DNA of 64,000 bases from Sphingomonas sp. LC-1 (GTDB taxonomy: Bacteria > Pseudomonadota > Alphaproteobacteria > Sphingomonadales > Sphingomonadaceae). The translations under genes were made by a program, and so were the position numbers. Every line of letters starts with the position of its first letter. The first letter of the stretch is position 1. Shown piece by piece: positions 20,028-30,131 of this stretch. Under the pieces are notes generated by a model, which did no database searches, had not been told where the DNA came from, and worked only from the letters and a program-made list of their open reading frames with translations. The stretch spans positions 434,001-498,000 of the forward strand of contig NZ_JANZXB010000001.1 in NCBI RefSeq assembly GCF_025371035.1, given 5' to 3'.

Positions 20028-22331
20028 ATGATCGTGGATTTGCGCGCGGAGCGTCAGGACAGGTCGGACGGGCTGGAAACGGCGTCGGATATGGCCGACG
20101 ATACCGCGCCGCCCATGGCCGCTTTCACCGGCAGCCCCTGGCTGGACGAGAGCGCCGCGCCAGACCCCGTGGCGGAGGAACCCGCCCCCCGCTGGCCGAT
20201 GATGCTGGCGCTGGCATGCGCGATCGGCTGGGCCGGGGCGGTGGCGGCCTGGGGCATGTCGCGGTCGGCCGAACTGTCGCTGGCGACCCTGCCTCCGCTG
20301 GTGACGCTGGGGCTGGCGGGCCCCATGGCGATCGCAGTCCTGTGGCTGGTCGTACAGCGCAATAGCCGAGCCGAGCAGCGGCGTTTCGCGCTCACCGCGC
20401 ATGAGATGCGGGCGGAGGCGGTGGCGCTCGAACGCGCGGTCGCCGCGATCGGGCGCGCGCTGGAGGGGAATCGGGCCGAACTGTCTGCGCAGGCCCAGAG
20501 CCTGTCCGACCTGATGGAATTGGCGCAAAATCATTTCTCCACCATCTCCCGAGATCTGTCGGACGACATCCAGATGGTTGAGGCGCATGGCCGAACGCTG
20601 GCCGATGTCGCGGCAACCAGCCAGGCGGGGCTGACCCAATTGCTGGGCGCGCTTCCCCAGGCGGCGGAGGATGTCAGCGAGGCGAGCGACCGGATGGCCG
20701 ACATCGTCCGCGCGGCCGAGACGCATGTCGCGGCGCTCGACGCGCAACTGGTGGCGCTCGGGCGGCGCGGACAGGATGCCGACACCATCGCCACCGGCGC
20801 CGCGATGCGGCTGGCGACCCATATCGAGCAGATGGAAGCGACCAGCCGCAACGCCAGCCAGCATCTCGAAAAGGTCAGCGCCAGCGTCGCGACGACCGTT
20901 GACGCGCTGCTCGACCGAACCGCCGAGGCGATCGACCAGTCGCGTCAGGGGCTGGCCGCGCAGGGCGAGGCGATGCTGGCCATGGTCGGCGCCAATCAGG
21001 CTGCGCTGGACAGCGCTGCGCGCGACAGCGCCGATGCGCTGGCCGAACGGATCGTCACCGTCGATGCCGCCGTCGCCCGCCTGACCGGCGAACTGGAGGC
21101 GCAGCGGGTCGCGGGCGAGGCGGTGGTCCGCTCGCTCGACGAGGAATTGGAACGGGTCGAGACGCGGATCGCGGTGCTCCATGCGCAGGGGACCGAGAAG
21201 TCGCAGATGCTTGCCGCGTCGATCAGCGCGCTGGGCGGATCGGCGGATGCGATGACCGGCGCGTTGGAGGTTGGCGAGCAGGTGGCGCATCGCGTCATCG
21301 GAACCACCGAATCGCTGTTGATCGCGCTCGATGCCGCGGCGCGCGAAATCGACGAGACGCTGCCCGAAGCACTTGGTCGGCTCGACCAACGCATGCACGC
21401 CAGCCATGAGGTGGTGGTCGAAACCAAGCCCGAATTGCTCGCCCTCGTCGCCGCAGCCGAAAGCACGCATGAGGCGATCGAAGCGATTGCCGATGTCATC
21501 GCCGAACAGCGCCAGACGCTGGAGACCTTGTCCGGTTCGCTGATCGAGACGCTGTCGAGCGGGCGGGCCAAGGCGGATGCGCTGGGCATGATGGTGGACG
21601 AGACCATCGACCGCTCGCACCGTTTCGCCGACGAGGCGGCGCCGAAGCTGGTCGATGCGCTGCTCCGCGTCCGCGAAACTGCCGCGAGCGCGGCCGAAAG
21701 CGCGCGCGAGACGCTGGCGGAAGTCATTCCCCAGGCGGCAAGCGCGCTGGAACATGCCAGTGCCGAGGCCATGCGCCGCGCGACGGGCGACACCGTCGAG
21801 CGACAGGTTCATGCGATCGTCGACGCGACCCAGAGTGCGGTCGAAGCCGCGACCCGCGCGACCGAAAGACTGGCGCGACAGGCCGATCTGATCGCCGAGA
21901 AAACTGCGATCGTGGAAACCCGGCTGGACGAAGCCCGCACCGAGCGGGAGGAAGCCGATCGCGACAATTTCGCGCGCCGCGCCTCGCTTCTGGTTGAATC
22001 GCTCAACTCCGCGTCGATCGACATCGCCAAAATCTATGCGCCGGAGGTCACCGACAGCGCATGGGCCGCCTATCTGAAGGGGGATCGCGGTGTCTTCACC
22101 CGGCGCGCGGTCCGCATCCTGGATTCGCACCAGGCCCGCGATATTGCCGATCTATACGACGACGATACGAAGTTCCGCGATCATGTGAACCGCTACATCC
22201 ACGATTTCGAGGCGATGCTGCGCGGCGTGCTCGCCCAGCGCGATGGGTCCCCGTTGGGGGTGACCTTGCTGTCGTCGGACATGGGCAAGCTCTATGTCGC
22301 GCTTGCCCAAGCGATCGAACGGTTGCGATAG
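20028..22331 (+). CDS. large membrane-anchored coiled-coil protein
   Basis: A 767-residue protein with an acidic N-terminal tail, two membrane helices (about residues 58-76 and 86-108), then roughly 550 residues of Ala/Glu/Gln-rich heptads resembling MCP-type signalling domains or apolipoprotein-like coiled coils, and a compact C-terminal domain of about 110 residues (from DNFARRASLLVESLN to IERLR) that looks conserved and non-coiled. No MCP hairpin tip motif is visible. It is transcribed away from the Hpt-like gene with about 100 bases between them, suggesting a shared promoter region. Roles in envelope organisation or signalling are possible; none is shown. Confidence 0.8.
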   Translation: MIVDLRAERQDRSDGLETASDMADDTAPPMAAFTGSPWLDESAAPDPVAEEPAPRWPMMLALACAIGWAGAVAAWGMSRSAELSLATLPPLVTLGLAGPMAIAVLWLVVQRNSRAEQRRFALTAHEMRAEAVALERAVAAIGRALEGNRAELSAQAQSLSDLMELAQNHFSTISRDLSDDIQMVEAHGRTLADVAATSQAGLTQLLGALPQAAEDVSEASDRMADIVRAAETHVAALDAQLVALGRRGQDADTIATGAAMRLATHIEQMEATSRNASQHLEKVSASVATTVDALLDRTAEAIDQSRQGLAAQGEAMLAMVGANQAALDSAARDSADALAERIVTVDAAVARLTGELEAQRVAGEAVVRSLDEELERVETRIAVLHAQGTEKSQMLAASISALGGSADAMTGALEVGEQVAHRVIGTTESLLIALDAAAREIDETLPEALGRLDQRMHASHEVVVETKPELLALVAAAESTHEAIEAIADVIAEQRQTLETLSGSLIETLSSGRAKADALGMMVDETIDRSHRFADEAAPKLVDALLRVRETAASAAESARETLAEVIPQAASALEHASAEAMRRATGDTVERQVHAIVDATQSAVEAATRATERLARQADLIAEKTAIVETRLDEARTEREEADRDNFARRASLLVESLNSASIDIAKIYAPEVTDSAWAAYLKGDRGVFTRRAVRILDSHQARDIADLYDDDTKFRDHVNRYIHDFEAMLRGVLAQRDGSPLGVTLLSSDMGKLYVALAQAIERLR

Positions 22332-22378
22332 GCCCTTCGGCCTTTGAAGGGGCCCCGTAGTGCATGACGCCATGCGAC

Positions 22379-22416
22379 GCCCCCTGCCCCGTTCCGCCTG
22401 AGCGACGGCAGGGGGC
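22379..22416. terminator. hairpin between convergent genes, likely terminator
   Basis: GCCCCCTGCC (22379-22388) and GGCAGGGGGC (22407-22416) form a 10-bp GC stem between the coiled-coil gene and the convergent VOC gene. There is no T-run, so it may work with Rho or only stabilise the transcripts. Confidence 0.6.
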
Positions 22417-22428
22417 CACGCCAGATGC

Positions 22429-22797
22429 TCACCCGTTCAGGGCATAGACCCGCAACCGATGTCCATCGGGATCAAGCGCGACGAAACTGCGCCCGAAAGG
22501 CCGGTCGGTCGGCGGCATCAGAATTTCGATACCTCGCGCCGCCCAATCGGCATGACAGGCATCGACCCCGTCCAGGCTTTGCTTGAAGCCTATCTCGATG
22601 CTTCCGGTCACCCCGGTCGCCGGCGGATCGATCACGTCGCGACACCATAAGCCCAGGGCATTTCCAGGCGACAGGGCAAACAGCGCGAAGGCATCGCTGG
22701 CGTCCACCGGCTCGCTGCCCAACATGCGGCGATAGAAAGCGGCGCTGGCGGCCGGATCGGCAACGTGCAACAAAATGGTGGTTTCGGGACAGGTCAT
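22429..22797 (-). CDS. VOC (glyoxalase/dioxygenase superfamily) protein
   Basis: A 122-residue VOC-fold protein with the two beta-alpha-beta-beta-beta modules: TTILLHVADPAASAAFYRRML at the start and SFVALDPDGHRLRVYAL at the end. Members bind metals or small molecules and include glyoxalases, dioxygenases and antibiotic-binding proteins; the substrate cannot be predicted. The gene follows the WYL regulator on the same strand after 33 bases. Those bases form a perfect hairpin holding the AAGGAG ribosome binding site, so translation may be controlled. Confidence 0.88.
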   Translation of the reverse strand: MTCPETTILLHVADPAASAAFYRRMLGSEPVDASDAFALFALSPGNALGLWCRDVIDPPATGVTGSIEIGFKQSLDGVDACHADWAARGIEILMPPTDRPFGRSFVALDPDGHRLRVYALNG

Positions 22798-22801
22798 GTC
22801 A

Positions 22802-22828
22802 AAGGCTCCTTGGTAATCAAGGAGCCTT
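22802..22828 (-). promoter_or_regulatory. perfect hairpin that contains the VOC gene's ribosome binding site
   Basis: AAGGCTCCTT and AAGGAGCCTT pair over 10 bases around a 7-base loop. Read on the minus strand, the second arm carries AAGGAG eight bases before the VOC ATG, so folding would hide it. The element starts two bases after the regulator's stop codon. It could equally be an operator palindrome. Confidence 0.75.
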
Positions 22829-22830
22829 GC

Positions 22831-23556
22831 CTAACCGTCTGCTGCGTCAGTTTCTGTCAGCAGGAAACGTTCCGGTGGAATGCCGTTTGCCTCGCGCCAT
22901 TCGCGGAGAAGCGCCACGCGACGACGCGGATAACGCTCGGGCAAGACGCGTGCGGTGACGATGCGGTCGATGCGGAACGTCCGGTAATCGCCCCGCAATT
23001 CGCACCAGCCCAGCAGCACATCCGCCCGGTCGAACAAGGCAATGGCAAAGGGCCAGATGATCCGCTCCGACGCCAGTCCCTCTGCATCGCGATAGACCAG
23101 CGACAAACGCCGTTCCGCCCGGATCGCGCCGCGCAGCGGTGCGGGGTCGATTTCCGCACCATAGGCCTCGGAGCGCATTCCTATATAAAGCGCGGTCGAG
23201 CGCATCGCCTCGGCCTGTTCAGGGGTCATGGCCCGCATGATCCGGGCGGCGGCACTGCGCGCGGCCTGCCCCATCGCGGGGTCCGCACGCTCGGCCACCC
23301 AGCGCGCGCCGAGGACCAGCGCCTCGACCTCCTCGATCGGGAAGCTCATCGACGGAAGCATGAACCCGGGCCGCAGGCGATAGCCCAGCCCCGCCTCTCC
23401 TTCGATGTCCGCGCCCATCGCCTGAAGCGTCGCGATGTCGCGGTACAAGGTGCGCAGCGAAATGCCGAGTTGCTCGGCCAGATGCCGTCCGCTGACCGCC
23501 CGGCTCTGGCGGTGGAGCAGATGAAGCAGATCGAACAGACGCGAAGCGCGAGCCAT
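22831..23556 (-). CDS. YafY-type HTH/WYL-domain transcriptional regulator
   Basis: A 241-residue regulator with an N-terminal DeoR-like helix-turn-helix (SRLFDLLHLLHRQS, ISLRTLYRDIATLQAMG, residues 3-50) and a WYL ligand-sensing domain (about 135-210). The family binds nucleic acid ligands or small molecules and often controls its neighbour. Here the adjacent downstream gene is a VOC protein, a pairing common for this class. The start ATG lies five bases after the DUF1467 stop, so it could be cotranscribed with RNase J. Confidence 0.88.
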   Translation of the reverse strand: MARASRLFDLLHLLHRQSRAVSGRHLAEQLGISLRTLYRDIATLQAMGADIEGEAGLGYRLRPGFMLPSMSFPIEEVEALVLGARWVAERADPAMGQAARSAAARIMRAMTPEQAEAMRSTALYIGMRSEAYGAEIDPAPLRGAIRAERRLSLVYRDAEGLASERIIWPFAIALFDRADVLLGWCELRGDYRTFRIDRIVTARVLPERYPRRRVALLREWREANGIPPERFLLTETDAADG

Positions 23557-23560
23557 AGCG

Positions 23561-23833
23561 CTAGGCCTTGGTCACCCCGCTCCAGTCGAGCATGTCGGCG
23601 GTGATCCAGCCATTGACGTAGTTGAGATAAAAGGTCGCGAACATCAGCGTCGCGACGATCGTCGTGCGCCAGATGAAACGGCCGGGCTGAAAGACATGGG
23701 GCGCGCTTTCGGCGGTGCCGGGAACATGCGTCGCCCCTGCCTCATGGCTGGTCCTCACCCCGAAGGGCAGGACCAGGAACACGGCGAGGAACCAGAACAG
23801 GACGTAGATCGCAAGGGCCGACGTCCAGTGCAT
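23561..23833 (-). CDS. DUF1467 family membrane protein
   Basis: A 90-residue protein with two membrane helices (about residues 5-25 and 58-75), FLVLPFGVRTSHEAG between them and RTTIVATLMFATFYLNYVNGW in the second half, the pattern of DUF1467. It follows the RNase J gene after three bases, an arrangement seen across alphaproteobacteria. Its role is unknown; linkage suggests only shared expression. Confidence 0.88.
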   Translation of the reverse strand: MHWTSALAIYVLFWFLAVFLVLPFGVRTSHEAGATHVPGTAESAPHVFQPGRFIWRTTIVATLMFATFYLNYVNGWITADMLDWSGVTKA

Positions 23834-23836
23834 GGC

Positions 23837-25471
23837 TTACCCCTCGATCAACAGGACATCGACGATCGGCTTCTTGCCGGTCCAGCGCGTCGCCACCTTG
23901 CGCACCGACAGGCGGATATCCTCGCGCAGCTTGTCCGTGGCGCGGCGCGGGCCGTCCACCGCCTTGGCCGCGGCGGCGACCGCCTCCGCAATGAACGCGT
24001 CGCGCTCATCCTCGACCGGCACACCCTGAACGCGGATTTGCGGGCTGCCGACCAGCCGGCCTTTCGCGACCGCGACGCCGACCGAAATCTGGCCATTGAT
24101 CGCCAGCTTGCGCCGCTCGTTCATCGTCGATCCGTCCGAGGGCAGGATCACGTCGCCGTCGAGCACAAGCCGGCCGACCGGAACATTGCCGATCTTGGTC
24201 GCATTGCCCGGCAGCAGTCGGACCATATCGCCGTCCGACTGGACCAGGGTCGCGGGAACGCCCTGCGTGGTGGCGAAGCGGGCATGCTCCATCATGTGCC
24301 GCATCTCGCCATGCACCGGCATCAAGGTGCGGGGACGCAGCCACTTGTACATCTGCGCCAGTTCGGGCTGGCCGGGATGGCCCGAGACATGGACATGCGC
24401 CTGACGCTCGGTGACCATGCGGACGCCCTTGCCCGCCAGGATGTTCTGGATGCGGCCGACCGCCGTCTCGTTGCCCGGAATCTGCCGCGCCGAGAAGATC
24501 ACCGTATCGCCGGTGTCGAGCCGGATCGTATGGCTGCCCTCGGCGATGCGCGACAGCGCCGCGCGCGGCTCGCCCTGACCGCCGGTTGCGACGATCAGGA
24601 CGCGGTCCTTCGGCAGGCGCATCGCGGTTTCGGGATCGACCGTCTCCGGGAAGCCCTTGAAGTAACCGCAAGCCTTGCCGACCTTCAAAATCCGGTCGAG
24701 CGAACGCCCGGTGACACACAGCTTGCGCCCCGTCTCCTTGGCCACCTCCCCCAGTGTCACCAGACGCGCGGCGTTGGAGGCAAAGGTGGTGACGACCACC
24801 CGGCCCTTGGCCTTAGCGACCGTCTCGGCGATGCCGGGACGCACGCTGGCTTCCGAACCAGAGGCTTCCGTGTTGAAGGCGTTGGTCGAATCGCAGACCA
24901 GAATGTCCACGCCCCGGTCACCGATCGACGACAATTGCGCGGGGCTGGCGGGCTTGCCGATCACCGGCGTCTGGTCGAGCTTCCAGTCGCCGGTGTGGAA
25001 GACGCGGCCCACCGCCGTCTCGATCAGCAGTGCATTCGCCTCGGGAATCGAGTGCGACAGCGGCACGAAGGTGAAGTCGAACGGGCCGACCTCGAACGCC
25101 TTGCCCGTCTCCATGACGCGCAACTTGACGCGATTGGCGCTGCCCTCCTCCTCCAGCTTGCCGCGGACAAGCCCGGCGGTGAAAGCCGTGGCATAGATCG
25201 GCACGCCCAGATCCTCGGCGAGATAGGGCAGCGCGCCGATATGGTCTTCGTGACCATGGGTCAGCACGATGCCGACCAGATCGTCCAGCCGATCCTCGAT
25301 GAAGCTCAGATCGGGCAGGATCACGTCGATGCCGGGATAGGCCGGATCGGCGAAGGTGATGCCGCAATCGACCATCACCCACTTACCTTCGGTGCCGTAC
25401 AGGTTCACGTTCATGCCGATTTCGCCCGATCCACCGAGCGCGCAGAACAGCAATTCTTTCTTGGGAGTCAT
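23837..25471 (-). CDS. rnj: ribonuclease J
   Basis: A 544-residue metallo-beta-lactamase/beta-CASP nuclease with 5'-to-3' exonuclease and endonuclease activity on RNA, important for rRNA and mRNA processing in alphaproteobacteria. The metal motif HGHEDH is at residues 72-77, further ligands lie in FHTGDWKLD and VCDST, and the beta-CASP part includes the TGGQGEPRAALSRIA and HVSGHPGQPEL motifs. Length matches the family. It lies 140 bases downstream of coaX and leads DUF1467. Confidence 0.95.
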   Translation of the reverse strand: MTPKKELLFCALGGSGEIGMNVNLYGTEGKWVMVDCGITFADPAYPGIDVILPDLSFIEDRLDDLVGIVLTHGHEDHIGALPYLAEDLGVPIYATAFTAGLVRGKLEEEGSANRVKLRVMETGKAFEVGPFDFTFVPLSHSIPEANALLIETAVGRVFHTGDWKLDQTPVIGKPASPAQLSSIGDRGVDILVCDSTNAFNTEASGSEASVRPGIAETVAKAKGRVVVTTFASNAARLVTLGEVAKETGRKLCVTGRSLDRILKVGKACGYFKGFPETVDPETAMRLPKDRVLIVATGGQGEPRAALSRIAEGSHTIRLDTGDTVIFSARQIPGNETAVGRIQNILAGKGVRMVTERQAHVHVSGHPGQPELAQMYKWLRPRTLMPVHGEMRHMMEHARFATTQGVPATLVQSDGDMVRLLPGNATKIGNVPVGRLVLDGDVILPSDGSTMNERRKLAINGQISVGVAVAKGRLVGSPQIRVQGVPVEDERDAFIAEAVAAAAKAVDGPRRATDKLREDIRLSVRKVATRWTGKKPIVDVLLIEG

Positions 25472-25611
25472 TCACTTCCTGACAATGGACGCCCATCCCG
25501 CTGAAAGCGGGTCCGGGGCGATAGGGGTGCGCCGGTCAGGGCGCGGTCATCTGTTTTCGCGGATCGGGACGCCCTGCGGTCGTTCGCGGGCTATCCATCA
25601 CCGAAACTCGT

Positions 25612-26391
25612 TCATTGAATATGGGCCCGATCCCACAGGATCGCCAGCCCCTGAATGGTCAGATCGGGCTCGATGTGATCGAATACATCCGTATGCGGGC
25701 TGAGCAGTGCCGCCAAACCGCCGGTCGCCAGCACCTTGACCGGGCGACCGACCTGCGCCTTCAACCGCGCGACCAGCCCTTCGATCATGGCGATATAGCC
25801 CCAGAAGATGCCGATATGCATCTGGTCGACCGTGTTGCGGCCGACGACGTTGCGGCTTTGCGGCGCTTCGATTGCGATGCGGGGCAGCTTGGCGGCGGCG
25901 GTGACCAGCGCGTCGAGCGACAGGTTGATGCCGGGTGCGATGATCCCGCCCTTATACGCGCCCTGATAATCGCTGACATCGAAGGTCGTCGCGGTGCCGA
26001 AATCGATGGTGATCAGGTCGCCGGGATAAAGAGCATGCGCGGCGATCGTATTCACCGCCCTGTCCGCCCCCAACGAGGCCGGTTCGTTGACGTCGATCGC
26101 GATACCCCATTCGGCGGCGCCACGCCCCGCGATCAGGGGATCGACCTTGAAATATTTCTGCGCCAACACTTCCAGATTGTGGAGCGCGCGTGGCACCACG
26201 GTGGCGATGATGACGCCGGTCACATCCTCGCGCGCATAGCCTTCCAGTGCCAGCAACTGGCTGATCCATACGGCATATTCGTCACCCGTACGGCGCGGGT
26301 CGGTCGCGATCCGCCAGCGGCCCTTGATCGTCCGCCCTTCGAGCAGCGCGAAGACCACGTTCGTGTTCCCGGCATCGATCGCAAGCAGCAT
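25612..26391 (-). CDS. coaX: type III pantothenate kinase
   Basis: A 259-residue ASKHA-fold kinase that phosphorylates pantothenate, the first step of coenzyme A synthesis. It shows the phosphate loop [11 protein letters not shown] (D6), [12 protein letters not shown], the [10 protein letters not shown] second phosphate motif and ATGGLA near the end. It sits nine bases after birA, and the birA-coaX pair (two cofactor enzymes) is frequent in bacteria. The 140 bases to rnj contain a small CCCGCT/AGCGGG hairpin but no clear terminator. Confidence 0.96.
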   Translation of the reverse strand: MLLAIDAGNTNVVFALLEGRTIKGRWRIATDPRRTGDEYAVWISQLLALEGYAREDVTGVIIATVVPRALHNLEVLAQKYFKVDPLIAGRGAAEWGIAIDVNEPASLGADRAVNTIAAHALYPGDLITIDFGTATTFDVSDYQGAYKGGIIAPGINLSLDALVTAAAKLPRIAIEAPQSRNVVGRNTVDQMHIGIFWGYIAMIEGLVARLKAQVGRPVKVLATGGLAALLSPHTDVFDHIEPDLTIQGLAILWDRAHIQ

Positions 26392-26400
26392 GGGGATCCT

Positions 26401-27105
26401 TCAAAGCAGGAAAATATCACCGGCATGGATGACATGGGTGGCGCCATCCGCCAAGCCGAGCCGGAGCGCGCCATCGCCCGCCAGCCCCTCGAACACGCCG
26501 TTCAGCACCCGACCATCGGGCAGTCGAGCGGTCAACGCGGCACCACGGGGATGCGCCCTTTCCTCCCAACGCGCGATGACCGCGGACAAGCCGGACGCGC
26601 GCCAGATCGCGACCCAACGCGTCATCGCCTCGGCGAGCAACGCCTGCATCGTCGCGGGCGGGACATCGACGCCATGATCGCGGAGCGCGGCCGTGGCGCG
26701 GTCGGGTAGGTCCGGGGCCGACGCCAGGTTGATCCCCATGCCGATGACGACCGCATCGCCGCTACGCTCCAGAAGTATGCCCGACAGCTTGGCGCCGTCG
26801 ATCAGCAGGTCATTGGGCCATTTCAGACAGAGCCGCCCCCCCATTTCGGGCAGGCAGGCGCGGACCGCCTCCTCGATCGCCACGGCGGCGACCAGCGCCA
26901 GCGTGGCGGGCATCGGATCGCCCGGATGCAAACGCACCAGGGTCGATCCGTAAAAATTGCCGGAGGGCGAGGACCAATCCCGCCCCTGGCGTCCGCGCCC
27001 CGCCGTCTGGCGGTCGGCCCGGAGCCAGAGACCGTCTTCGCCGCCCGCATCCGCGAGCTGGCGAAGATCGGCATTGGTCGATCCCGTTTCCGGGAGGTGC
27101 AGCAA
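26401..27105 (-). CDS. birA: biotin--[acetyl-CoA-carboxylase] ligase
   Basis: A 234-residue monofunctional BirA that adenylates biotin and attaches it to carboxylase carrier protein. The catalytic domain begins at once (LPETGSTNADL) with the biotinyl-AMP loop TAGRGRQGRDW, KWPNDLL and GMGIN. There is no N-terminal helix-turn-helix, so it should not act as a biotin repressor. The start is a TTG five bases downstream of the nuoN stop; no ATG fits, and I cannot exclude a slightly longer form. Confidence 0.92.
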   Translation of the reverse strand: MLHLPETGSTNADLRQLADAGGEDGLWLRADRQTAGRGRQGRDWSSPSGNFYGSTLVRLHPGDPMPATLALVAAVAIEEAVRACLPEMGGRLCLKWPNDLLIDGAKLSGILLERSGDAVVIGMGINLASAPDLPDRATAALRDHGVDVPPATMQALLAEAMTRWVAIWRASGLSAVIARWEERAHPRGAALTARLPDGRVLNGVFEGLAGDGALRLGLADGATHVIHAGDIFLL

Positions 27106-27110
27106 TCGGC

Positions 27111-28573
<1,463 letters not shown>

Positions 28574-28574
<1 letters not shown>

Positions 28575-30124
28575 CAGTGCGCCTCCCCGTGCGCAGCTTG
28601 GTGCTCAGGGGCATGGGTGGTGGCCAGTGCCGGGTTACCGGCAGTGGGACGGCTGTCCGAACCGGGGTTCGCGCGGTCGATCCGCTGGAGCAGGATCGTC
28701 ACGTCCTTGCGCATCGGCGCCAGGAAGCTTTCCGGATAGACACCCATCCACAAAGTCACCGCCGCGATCGGGGCCAGCAGCCAGAGCTCGCGTGCCGACA
28801 TGTCGGGCATCGCCGCAACCTCGTCCGACTTGACCTCGCCATAAGCGATCCGCCGGTAGAGATAGAGCATATACGCCGCACCCAGGATGATGCCGGTGGT
28901 GCAGAGCAGCGCGGTCCAGGTCGACACCTGATAGGTGCCCATCAGCGACAGGAATTCGGCGACGAAGCCGCTGGTGCCCGGCAGACCGATCGACGCCATG
29001 GTGAAGAACAGGAAGAACACGGCATATTTCGGCATGTTGATCGACAGCCCGCCATAGCGCGCGATCTCACGGGTGTGCAGCCGGTCATAGATGACGCCGA
29101 CGCATAGGAACAGCGCGCCCGACACCAGGCCGTGGCTGAGCATCATGATCATCGCGCCTTCGATGCCCTGCTGGTTGAAGGCATAGAGACCGATGGTCAC
29201 GATCGCCATGTGCGCGACCGACGAGTAGGCGATCAGCTTCTTCATGTCGGACTGCACCAGCGCGACCAGCGAGGCATAGATCACCGCCACCGCCGACAGC
29301 GCGAAGATCAGCCAGGTCAGCTGTCCGCTCGCCTCCGGGAACATCGGCAGCAGGAAGCGCAGGAAGCCATAGCCGCCCAGCTTCAGCAGGACGCCCGCCA
29401 GGATGACCGAACCCGCCGTCGGCGCCTGGACGTGCGCGTCGGGAAGCCAGGTGTGGACCGGCCACATCGGCATCTTGACCGCGAACGAGGCGAAGAAGGC
29501 GACCCACAGCCAGGTCTGCACCGAGGCCGGGAAGTCATAGGCCAGCAGCGCCGGGATCGAGGTCGTGCCCGCCGTGCGCGCCATATAAAGCATCGCGACG
29601 AACATCAGCAGCGAGCCGAGCAGCGTGTACAGGAAGAACTTGTACGACGCGTAGATGCGGTTCGCCCCGCCCCAGATACCGATGATCAGATACATCGGGA
29701 TCAGGCCGGCTTCGAAGAAGACGTAGAAGAGGAACAGGTCCTGCGCCGCGAAGGTGCCGATCATCAGCACCTCGGTGAACAGGAACAGCCCCATATATTC
29801 GGGAACGCGCTTGTCGATCGCGCGCCAGCTCGCGCCGATGCAGATCGGCATCAGGAACACGCTGAGCATGATCAGCAGCAGCGCGAAGCCGTCGATGCCG
29901 AGCGACCAGCCGAACGGGCCGAAGATGCCGGGGGCATGTTCGACGAACTGCCACTGCGCGCCGCCCACATCGAACTGCGTCCAGAGCACGATGCCCAGCA
30001 CGAAGTCGATCAGCGTGGCGGCGAGCGCCAGCATGCGCGCGCCTTGCGCCTTGAGGAAGAGGCAGGCGATCGCGGCAATAGCCGGGACCGCCAGCATGAC
30101 GGAGAGGATCGGGAAGCCCTGCAT
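28574..30124 (-). CDS. nuoM: NADH-quinone oxidoreductase subunit M
   Basis: A 516-residue antiporter-like membrane subunit of complex I. It contains FYVFFEAGLIPMYL (conserved Glu), FAVKMPMWPVHTWLPDAH and KKLIAYSSVAHM, all standard for NuoM/ND4. A GTG directly before the ATG would add one residue; I prefer the ATG at 30124. The last 30 residues are a His/Ala-rich tail (THAPEHQAAHGEAH) that does not look structured. It follows nuoL by seven bases. Confidence 0.97.
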
Positions 30125-30131
30125 CACGCGA

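Noticed and set aside
19926-22130. Long antisense frame continuing upstream of the Hpt-like gene
   Set aside because: It is the shadow of the coiled-coil gene. Only the last 97 codons, from the ATG at 19925, look like a real protein.
25472-25611. 140-base gap between coaX and rnj as a possible small RNA or riboswitch
   Set aside because: Only a short CCCGCT/AGCGGG hairpin is visible; nothing matches a known element.
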